Shown here piece after piece: positions 1 to 5,524 of a DNA stretch of 5,524 nucleotides. Position 1 is the first letter of the stretch, and each line of letters opens with the position of its first letter. A program made the translations under genes and the position numbers. This DNA comes from UBA7359 sp047618295. Lineage in GTDB: Bacteria > Pseudomonadota > Gammaproteobacteria > Eutrophobiales > Eutrophobiaceae. Below the pieces are notes generated by a model. It had not been told where the DNA came from. It searched no databases and saw only the letters and a program-made list of their open reading frames with translations. The stretch spans positions 1 through 5,524 of the forward strand of contig JBLHKL010000122.1 in NCBI GenBank assembly GCA_047618295.1, written 5' to 3'.

Positions 1-118
1 TCGTATTTGTCTAAGAAGTTTTAAGAAATAAATATTAGCTTATTGAATCATGCTGCTTTGATTTAAACTAGATAAGCTGAAAACAGAAGTATTATTCAGT
101 CGCTCACCATAGGCTAAG

Positions 119-2362
119 TTATTTAGTGAGATGTACATATACGCCGTCCCACTCAGACCCTGGTGGGTTTTCCATAAACTCAAATACGCGTTCCAGATAA
201 ATATCGTAAAGTTTTCGTTCAGGTGCAAGTAGTTTAAGTTGTAGTAGTAGTAGGTTTGACTTTGCCCAGTTTTGTTGTCTGTAAGTTTTTAGTGCCTGAT
301 GCCATTGCTTAATTTCATCTTGTTCAGCCGAGCTAATTTCTTGTTTAAGTGAAACAGGTTCGTAGATAGCGATTGGCTTATCTTTTCCTTTCACTTTTAC
401 AAAATCCAATTCGCGATACACATAATCTGGTACTGTTTGTTTAGTCGTTTCGCTGACGATAATTTCAACAGCGTACGATTTTGTTAGACCTTCCAACCGT
501 GAACCCAAGTTCACTGCGTCACCAATTACCGTATAGGCCATGCGAAATTCAGAGCCCATGTTGCCTACGCTCATAGTTCCGGTGTGTAAACCAATGCCTA
601 TATTGATTGCTGGCCAGCCACGATCGAGAAACACCACTCGGATTGCATTCAATTTTTCTAACATTGTCATGGCAGCATCTAATGCATAACGCGCATGCTC
701 TTTATTCTCTACAGGAGCCCCCCAGAACGCCATGATTGCATCACCCATATATTTATCAATAGTGCCGCGTTTTTCATGAATGATTTTTGTCATTGGTGTC
801 AGATAAGCATTCATGAGTTGTGATAATTGTTCAGGGGGCAGTCCCTCAGAGATGGTAGTAAACCCTCTGATATCTGAAAAGAGGACTGTCATTTCACGGT
901 TTTCTGCATTCAGTGAGTAAGAGCCCGGATTGAAATTCATTTCTTCAACTAGTTCAGGCGGTATGTACTGGCCAAAGGTAGATGCGATTTGTAGCTTGCC
1001 GCGTCGTTCTATGAAGAACCCGTACGACATATTTACGATAAAGATGATGCCAATTACTAACAGACTAGTAGATAAAGGTAGAACTAGGTTTCCAAATTGC
1101 CAAAAACACATATTAATAGTAATGATCAAAATGCTGAATACTAACGTGGCAAATGTAGCCCAAATTGGACTAAGTAGAGGCAACAATATTGAGAGCAGAA
1201 TACCAATCAATAATAATTGAACAATTTCAACTCCATGCACATAATCTGGGCGTTGTTTAATAGTTTGATCCAACATACCTGAAAGCAGGTTGGCATGAAC
1301 TTCAACTCCGGCATATTGTTTTTGTACAGGTGTTGTACGTAAATCATATAATCCAGGTGCCGATGTCCCAACCAGTACGATAGTATCTTGTAAAATTGAT
1401 TTATCAACACGACCGTTAATGACGTCTGTTGCAGAGACGTAGGGGAAACTCCCTTGATAACCTCGGTATGGAACAAGTGCCCGGACATGCTTATCAACGG
1501 GTATATCAATATATTCGAGAGACAAGGTTTCTAACGAGGGGTATCCAGCGTTATTACCAAGTTCAAATATGGGGATAGTGTTTTTTACATCGAATAGTTT
1601 TTTAAACATCACCAACGATAGAGCTTCATAATAATTGTTCTTATACTCATAAAGCATTGGTACGCGTCGAACAGCACCATCATCGTCTATCCATGGCGAG
1701 AAATGTCCTGCAGATTGTGCTGCATCTTGAAGTATTTTTATGTTTCCTCCATAACCACTGGCGCGATGTGCGAATACATCTTTGCCCTCAAAGATATCCT
1801 TGTTAAATACTGGCTCAGGTAATTCTCCGGCATCTACAACCTGGCCAAGCATCTTTTCGGGTTTAAAATAATATCCAAGGACGATGTTATGTTTTGATAT
1901 ACTTTTAGACAGTTGCAGGTCGTAGTTAAGCTTATCCTCAATAGTATTAATTACTGCATGGTACTCAGTAACCTCAGATAGTTCATTTTTGCCAAGAGCT
2001 TTAAGAATATTTAAACCGGAACTTTCATCAGGCTCTGCAAAAACAATGTCAAAGCCTATAAGCGTGACTTCGTAGTTATCAAACAATTCATTGATAAGAC
2101 GTGTGATATTGTTTCGACTCCATGGCCAACGACCGATCTCTGACAAACTCTTTTCATCAATGTCAACAATAACGATTCTTTCATCAACTTCGTTTGGCAT
2201 TGTCGCGACAACACGCAGGTCATAAAGAAAACTTTCGGCATGATCAAGAATAGGCCAGTTAAATGCTCCTAATCTTTCTACTAGAAAAAAAAACGTAATC
2301 AGCAGTGTTATAACGATAAGTGGGATTTGGTGTCTAAGTCGTTGATATAGATATTTAAGCAT
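119..2362 (-). CDS. CHASE2-domain membrane adenylate cyclase (class III)
   Basis: This 747-residue protein is predicted to convert ATP to cAMP at the inner membrane in response to an unknown extracytoplasmic signal. One membrane segment (about 13-28) is followed by a CHASE2 sensor domain (about 38-365; landmarks VDIDEKSLSEIGRWPWSR near 67-84, FDIVFAEPD at 104-112, VGTSAPGLYDLRTTP at 331-345). Three membrane segments follow (about 376-397, 399-420, 425-446), then a linker with FGQYIPPELVEEM (463-475). The cyclase domain (about 489-670) has metal-binding D497 (FSDIRGF) and D541 (YMGDAIMAFWGAP), substrate-selecting K537 and T611, and transition-state N618 and R622. The spacing of these six residues equals that of Anabaena CyaB1, and the Lys/Thr pair indicates ATP rather than GTP. 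The tail (672-747) is helical, TPR-like, and ends in the WDGVY...TK block common in this family. The ATG fits because it directly precedes the first membrane segment, but no clear Shine-Dalgarno is visible. Length is normal and there is no damage. The ligand is unknown. Confidence 0.93.
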   Translation of the reverse strand: MLKYLYQRLRHQIPLIVITLLITFFFLVERLGAFNWPILDHAESFLYDLRVVATMPNEVDERIVIVDIDEKSLSEIGRWPWSRNNITRLINELFDNYEVTLIGFDIVFAEPDESSGLNILKALGKNELSEVTEYHAVINTIEDKLNYDLQLSKSISKHNIVLGYYFKPEKMLGQVVDAGELPEPVFNKDIFEGKDVFAHRASGYGGNIKILQDAAQSAGHFSPWIDDDGAVRRVPMLYEYKNNYYEALSLVMFKKLFDVKNTIPIFELGNNAGYPSLETLSLEYIDIPVDKHVRALVPYRGYQGSFPYVSATDVINGRVDKSILQDTIVLVGTSAPGLYDLRTTPVQKQYAGVEVHANLLSGMLDQTIKQRPDYVHGVEIVQLLLIGILLSILLPLLSPIWATFATLVFSILIITINMCFWQFGNLVLPLSTSLLVIGIIFIVNMSYGFFIERRGKLQIASTFGQYIPPELVEEMNFNPGSYSLNAENREMTVLFSDIRGFTTISEGLPPEQLSQLMNAYLTPMTKIIHEKRGTIDKYMGDAIMAFWGAPVENKEHARYALDAAMTMLEKLNAIRVVFLDRGWPAINIGIGLHTGTMSVGNMGSEFRMAYTVIGDAVNLGSRLEGLTKSYAVEIIVSETTKQTVPDYVYRELDFVKVKGKDKPIAIYEPVSLKQEISSAEQDEIKQWHQALKTYRQQNWAKSNLLLLQLKLLAPERKLYDIYLERVFEFMENPPGSEWDGVYVHLTK

Positions 2363-2385
2363 TTTATTTCAACAATCAATCTGTT

Positions 2386-2481
2386 ATGAAAACTTTAATT
2401 ATGCATATACAGACTGCGATTTTATTTATCATAACGTTTCTATTTCCAACAAATGGTATGGCTAAATATTATCATCCATGA
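2386..2481 (+). CDS. Possible 31-residue signal-peptide-like small ORF (uncertain)
   Basis: This is a short ATG-to-TGA frame, divergent from the cyclase gene with only 23 bases between the two start codons. The product begins MKTLIMHIQ, continues with a hydrophobic run (about 10-20, AILFIITFLF), then PTNGMAK, which resembles a signal peptidase I site after the Ala (Gly at -3, Ala at -1). Only five residues follow before the stop. It could be the 5' remnant of a lost exported protein, a tiny secreted or membrane peptide, or a chance frame in AT-rich DNA. I see no Shine-Dalgarno upstream, and the frame after the stop does not look coding. The signal-peptide shape is the only support. Confidence 0.18.
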   Translation: MKTLIMHIQTAILFIITFLFPTNGMAKYYHP

Positions 2482-2511
2482 ACCTTAATAAATAACAAAT
2501 CATCTATATTT

Positions 2512-3322
2512 TTAATAGCAGCCAATCTGTAGTCCACCATCTTCTTCATATTGTTCCACTTGACCAAGCGGGTACGGTGAAAAATCATTGTCTTTTTCTT
2601 CTGGGTTGAAAACTACCTCTACAATCTTGTTATATCCTTCATCAAAAGGATATGTGTTAAAAAGTAACTCACTCATATTTGATGCGGAATCACAAACCCT
2701 ATCAGGATCTAAAAACTGTGTAAATTCAATCGTGAATAACAATTCTTTTCGATAATCATTATCAATACTGATAGCTTTTAATTTATAAAGGCCATTCATT
2801 AAAACTGACTCTTTAATTATTGGCGTTCGATGTTGCCACTTGGAATACAAATGATAACACCCGGTAAGAGTAGCAAGTGATAAGAGTGTGTCCATAGCGA
2901 TTGTTAATACTGGATTTTCTTTATAGCTAGGCGGGGCAATAATTAGACTAAAAAGAATGCAGTAAACAAATCGATTGCTGGAAAAAGTACAAACGGGATC
3001 TGATCAATTACGCCGTATAGCAAGATTAGGAGCAGTGAGACACAGGTTATTCTGGAACGTTTAATCTGCTTGGTATGCCAATGAGGTACCAGTAATAAAG
3101 GAATACTGGTTAAGACAAGCGAGGGCTAATGTGCCAATCCCCATGTCATGCCAATGGGCATGGCGTATTCGATAAAGACGTTACAGCCGCCCCATAATGA
3201 CGGGAATCTCAGCCAAACCGCACAATAACCCGCAAGCAGATTGACGCTGATAATGTAGCTAAGATACAGCAGAAATTTCGTCGAGTTTTCCTGAAAAATG
3301 CTTGATATGTTGGTGTGTTCAT
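2512..3322 (-). pseudogene. Decayed multi-pass membrane protein gene, family not recognised
   Basis: Three successive minus-strand frames join into one plausible membrane protein. (1) An ATG at 3322 gives MNTPTYQAFFRKTRRNF, a basic N-terminus, but this frame ends at a TGA at 3209-3211. (2) A second frame, open from 3329, supplies a hydrophobic segment (FLLYLSYIISVNLLAGYC) and another ending in IGMTWGLAH. It then meets an in-frame TAG at 3126-3128 and continues with further hydrophobic stretches (SLVLTSIPLLLVPHW, a basic loop KQIKRSR, then VSLLLILLYGVIDQIPFVLF) to a TAA at 2943-2945. (3) A third frame, open from 3003, adds LIIAPPSYKENPVLTIAMDT, a last hydrophobic stretch, and a polar tail of about 100 residues ending at 2512. 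Restoring one T in the T-run read on the minus strand at 2950-2954 would join parts 2 and 3. The longest intact piece, an ATG frame of 127 codons at 2512-2895, has no ribosome binding site, and its hydrophobic start continues upstream of the ATG, so I read it as the C-terminal fragment. The original product would be about 270 residues with four or so membrane segments; its function is unknown. Residual expression of the 127-codon piece cannot be excluded. Confidence 0.65.
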
Positions 3323-3350
3323 ATTTTGTCTAGAATACTGTATCTCCTGC

Positions 3351-3416
3351 TATTTCTACTAGAATCGGAGGTATAGCTTGATATTTGGTCAAACAAGTCA
3401 CGAATCTGTAGAAATA
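3351..3416. repeat. 9-bp perfect inverted repeat upstream of typA
   Basis: TATTTCTAC at 3351-3359 and its exact reverse complement GTAGAAATA at 3408-3416 are separated by 48 bases. The right arm lies just upstream of, or at, the -35 region of the proposed typA promoter, and the left arm lies about 30 bases upstream of the old start of the decayed membrane gene. The wide spacing makes a simple hairpin unlikely. It could be a pair of operator half-sites for a looping regulator, or coincidence in AT-rich DNA. The rest of this intergenic stretch (3323-3478) holds nothing else recognisable apart from the promoter and hairpin listed separately. Confidence 0.3.
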
Positions 3417-3440
3417 CATCCACTTTTAGGCATCTCTATG

Positions 3441-3446
3441 TATAAT
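3441..3446 (+). promoter_or_regulatory. Predicted sigma-70 -10 box of typA
   Basis: A perfect TATAAT lies 32 bases upstream of the typA GTG start. No good -35 hexamer is found at 16-18 bases spacing (the candidates around 3417-3424, such as CATCCA, are poor), so the promoter may rely on its -10 element or on an activator. Start of transcription is expected near G3451, which would leave a leader of only about 28 bases. The call rests on the hexamer and its position only. Confidence 0.6.
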
Positions 3447-3450
3447 GCCC

Positions 3451-3468
3451 GCCTTTTCGCAAGAAGGC
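3451..3468 (+). promoter_or_regulatory. Hairpin covering the typA ribosome binding site
   Basis: GCCTTTT (3451-3457) pairs with AAGAAGGC (3462-3468, with A3461 in the loop) to form a 7-bp stem with one G-U pair and a CGCA loop. The 3' arm contains the likely Shine-Dalgarno AAGAAGG (3461-3467), whose last base is 11 bases before the GTG start. If transcription starts near G3451, the mRNA would begin with this stem and its Shine-Dalgarno would be paired. This suggests structure-dependent control of translation, perhaps by temperature, but that is inference; the pairing itself is directly visible. Confidence 0.5.
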
Positions 3469-3478
3469 AGCCTGAATA

Positions 3479-5296
3479 GTGACCCAAAAACTCCGTAATA
3501 TCGCGATTATCGCCCATGTAGACCATGGTAAAACTACCTTGGTAGATAAGCTTTTACAGCAATCAGGTACATTTGATGATCGATCCGCACCAACTGAACG
3601 CGTGATGGATTCCAATGAATTGGAAAAAGAGCGTGGGATTACTATCCTTTCCAAGAATACCGCGATTAACTGGAATGAATACCGCATCAATATCGTCGAT
3701 ACGCCCGGACATGCTGATTTCGGTGGTGAAGTAGAACGTGTCCTTTCAATGGTCGATTCGGTCTTATTATTGGTCGATGCTGTCGATGGCCCGATGCCGC
3801 AAACGCGTTTTGTCACTCAAAAAGCCTTTGCTATGGGTTTTAAACCCATTGTCGTTATTAATAAGATTGATCGCGATGGTGCACGCGCGCACTGGGTATT
3901 GGATCAAACCTTTGATTTGTTCGATAAACTTGGCGCCACTGATGAACAATTGGATTTTCCGGTCATCTATGCTTCTGCGCTTGGTGGTTATGCTGGTCTT
4001 GAAGAAGATGTCCGTGAAGGGGATATGACCCCATTATTTGAAACCATTATTAATGAAGTATCTCCTCCGGAAGTAGATGAAGAGGGGCCATTGCAGATGC
4101 AGGTCTCAACACTCGATTATAATAGCTATGTGGGTATTATTGGTGTTGGCCGAATAAAGCGCGGGACGATAAAAGGAAATATGCCTGTCTCGCTGATCGA
4201 TATTGAAGGAAAAACTCGCAAGGGAAAAATATCACAAGTCTATAGCTTTCATGGTCTTGACCGTATTGATGTCGAATCTGCTTCGGCAGGGGATATAGTA
4301 GCAATAGCAGGACTTGACCCACTAAGTATCTCTGACACGATCTGTGATCCAGAGAATGTTGAGGCATTACCGTCTCTAACAGTAGATGAACCTACTATCA
4401 GCATGACCTTCCAACCAAACACCTCGCCTTTCGCAGGTAAAGAAGGAAAATATGTTACCAGTCGTAATATATGGGATCGTTTGCAACAGGAACTAAAACA
4501 TAACGTTGCTTTAAGAGTAGAGACGACAGAAGACGCAGATAAATATCGTGTCTCTGGACGAGGTGAATTACATCTCTCTATATTGATCGAGACTATGCGT
4601 CGTGAAGGTTTTGAACTTGCGGTAGGTCGTCCTCAAGTCATCGTTCATGATCTGGGTGATCATAAAGAAGAACCGTATGAACAACTCACTGTTGATATTG
4701 AAGCGGTAAACCAAGGTGCCGTAATGGAGAAACTGGGTGAACGCCGGGCAGATCTGAAAAATATCGCACCTGATGGTAAGGGCAGGGTGCGTCTGGAATA
4801 CATCATTCCTGCGCGTGGATTGATAGGGTTTCGTAGTGAATTTCTGACACTGACGTCTGGAACCGGTCTACTTTATAACGTGTTTGATCATTATGGTGTT
4901 TATGTCCCTATTAGAATTGGTCAGCGTGGTAACGGTGTTTTAATCTCTAACGGTCAAGGCAAGGCAGCGGGATATTCCTTATTTACTTTACAAGAGCGCG
5001 GAAAATTATTTCTTGGACATGCTGAAGAGATTTATGAAGGTATGATCGTTGGTATACATGCACGGGATAACGATCTGGTTGTGAACGCACTAAGAGGTAA
5101 GCAGCTAACGAATGTACGTGCATCGGGGACTGATGAAAACATAGTCTTGACGCCACCCATCAGAATGACGCTGGAACAAGCGTTGGAATTTATTGATGAT
5201 GATGAATTGTGTGAAGTAACACCAAAATCTATTCGTATCCGTAAAAAGCATCTTAAAGAACACGAAAGGAAGACTGCATCGCGTAAAGCAAGCTAA
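3479..5296 (+). CDS. typA: Ribosome-associated translational GTPase TypA/BipA
   Basis: This 605-residue protein is a full-length TypA/BipA, a translation-factor GTPase that binds the 70S ribosome at the site used by EF-G and supports ribosome assembly and stress or low-temperature growth in enterobacteria. The GTPase domain (about 1-200) has all motifs: G1 AHVDHGKTT (12-20), switch I RGIT (52-55), G3 DTPGHADF (74-81), G4 NKID (128-131), G5 SAL (166-168). Domain II (about 205-295), EF-G-like domain III (about 300-385, SGRGELHLSILIE at 359-371), domain V (about 395-480, ARGLIGFRSEF at 445-455) and the TypA-specific C-terminal domain (about 481-605, GVLISNGQGKA, RASGTDE, IRMTLEQALEFIDDDEL) follow. 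The start is GTG: an in-frame TGA lies six bases upstream, and the next ATG (codon 43) falls after the P-loop. Most TypA proteins I recall have DRPGAR after NKID; here it is DRDGARAHW. The gene appears monocistronic, with its own promoter and terminator. Confidence 0.98.
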   Translation: MTQKLRNIAIIAHVDHGKTTLVDKLLQQSGTFDDRSAPTERVMDSNELEKERGITILSKNTAINWNEYRINIVDTPGHADFGGEVERVLSMVDSVLLLVDAVDGPMPQTRFVTQKAFAMGFKPIVVINKIDRDGARAHWVLDQTFDLFDKLGATDEQLDFPVIYASALGGYAGLEEDVREGDMTPLFETIINEVSPPEVDEEGPLQMQVSTLDYNSYVGIIGVGRIKRGTIKGNMPVSLIDIEGKTRKGKISQVYSFHGLDRIDVESASAGDIVAIAGLDPLSISDTICDPENVEALPSLTVDEPTISMTFQPNTSPFAGKEGKYVTSRNIWDRLQQELKHNVALRVETTEDADKYRVSGRGELHLSILIETMRREGFELAVGRPQVIVHDLGDHKEEPYEQLTVDIEAVNQGAVMEKLGERRADLKNIAPDGKGRVRLEYIIPARGLIGFRSEFLTLTSGTGLLYNVFDHYGVYVPIRIGQRGNGVLISNGQGKAAGYSLFTLQERGKLFLGHAEEIYEGMIVGIHARDNDLVVNALRGKQLTNVRASGTDENIVLTPPIRMTLEQALEFIDDDELCEVTPKSIRIRKKHLKEHERKTASRKAS

Positions 5297-5300
5297 TTAT

Positions 5301-5325
5301 AAAAGGCCGGTTATCCCGGCCTTTT
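5301..5325. terminator. Bidirectional Rho-independent terminator
   Basis: AAAAGGCCGG (5301-5310) and CCGGCCTTTT (5316-5325) form a perfect 10-bp stem with a 5-base loop, TTATC. On the plus strand the stem ends in TTTTGTCTT, four bases after the typA stop codon. On the minus strand it ends in TTTTATAATT, 23 bases after the stop of the convergent gene. The A/T flanks on both sides make it suitable for ending transcription in both directions. Confidence 0.93.
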
Positions 5326-5348
5326 GTCTTAATGTTAGTGTGTTGATA

Positions 5349-5524
5349 CTAGTACCTGACTAATACTGTATATTCCAATGTAGTACTACCTTCGGGTGGT
5401 ATTTCAATACTCCATTCTGCAGTACCTGAGGCAACCTTTTTAAAAGGATGGCTTTGCTCAAGCATCTTCCAGTCACCCGGTACAGGCTCGCGAACTACTA
5501 CATTGACAGCTTCTGATTTTGCAT
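5349..5524 (-). CDS. DUF4139 domain protein, C-terminal end (partial)
   Basis: This is the last 57 codons and TAG stop of a gene that runs off the right edge of the window. The visible product contains VNVVVREPVPGDWKMLEQSH followed by GTAEWSIEIPPEGSTTLEY and ends LVRY. The VREPxPGDW block, the aromatic in the AEW strand, the P-rich turn and the closing beta strand are what I recognise from the C-terminus of DUF4139 beta-sandwich proteins, which are usually secreted or envelope proteins of unknown role. No frame damage is seen in the part present. It is convergent with typA and shares its terminator. The signal peptide and N-terminal domain, which would confirm the assignment, lie outside the window. 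Confidence 0.75.
   Translation of the reverse strand, partial: AKSEAVNVVVREPVPGDWKMLEQSHPFKKVASGTAEWSIEIPPEGSTTLEYTVLVRY

Noticed and set aside
1..24. Plus-strand open codons ending in TAA as the end of a convergent gene
   Set aside because: Only seven codons are visible and two other frames also end nearby, so nothing supports a real coding end.
37..78. Inverted repeat AGCTTAT / ATAAGCT downstream of the cyclase gene as a terminator
   Set aside because: The stem is only 7 AT-rich pairs with a 28-base loop, and no T-run is placed to follow it on the minus strand. No convincing cyclase terminator was found in 1-118.
2424..2452. Minus-strand promoter for the cyclase (TTGTTG, 17 bases, ATAAAT)
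   Set aside because: Each hexamer matches the consensus at only about half its positions, and such matches are expected by chance in AT-rich DNA.
2512..2895. The 127-codon frame as a stand-alone lipoprotein with lipobox LTGC near residue 13
   Set aside because: There is no basic n-region before the hydrophobic stretch and no ribosome binding site. The hydrophobic reading continues upstream of the ATG with no start codon, which fits an internal piece of a larger membrane protein.
3144..3165. Hairpin CATGCC-AATG-GGCATG with G-U extensions
   Set aside because: It lies inside the decayed membrane gene, where these bases encode AMPIGMTWG. There is no T-run after it, so it is most likely a coincidence of codons.
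3436..3816. Minus-strand reading frame opposite the start of typA
   Set aside because: It is antisense to the strongly conserved typA GTPase domain, has a low-complexity Ser/Thr/Arg-rich product and shows no domain. It is a shadow of the real gene.

Overview
The window looks like chromosomal DNA of a moderately AT-rich gammaproteobacterium. The main evidence is a complete TypA/BipA whose sequence is close to the gammaproteobacterial type (for example the N-terminal stretch KLRNIAIIAHVDHGKTTLVD and the ending IRMTLEQALEFIDDDEL). It sits next to a CHASE2-type class III cyclase and the end of a DUF4139 protein. I see no tRNA, rRNA, CRISPR array, insertion sequence, phage gene or toxin-antitoxin pair. 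I cannot name the genus.

Layout, left to right. Bases 1-118 hold no gene I can support. Bases 119-2362 (minus) encode a complete membrane-bound receptor adenylate cyclase: an N-terminal membrane segment, an extracytoplasmic CHASE2 sensor, three membrane segments, a class III cyclase domain with all six key residues, and a C-terminal helical tail. The 149-base gap 2363-2511 contains a weak divergent 31-codon reading frame that looks like a bare signal peptide. Bases 2512-3322 (minus) are best read as a decayed gene for a multi-pass membrane protein. Its pieces lie in three frames, separated by two inferred frameshifts and one in-frame TAG; the last 127 codons are still open. Bases 3323-3478 carry a 9-bp inverted repeat, a perfect TATAAT box and a small hairpin that covers the ribosome binding site of the next gene. 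Bases 3479-5296 (plus) encode the GTPase TypA/BipA from a GTG start. A strong symmetrical terminator at 5301-5325 is shared with the convergent gene whose last 57 codons (a DUF4139 C-terminus) run off the right edge on the minus strand.

The genes do not form an evident pathway. The cyclase would make cAMP in response to an unknown extracytoplasmic signal, and TypA acts on ribosomes. The cyclase and the ruined membrane gene point the same way and may once have been co-transcribed, but no sequence evidence ties them functionally. I found no clearly novel multi-gene system. The points most worth a second look are the decayed membrane-protein gene and the hairpin that would begin the typA transcript.
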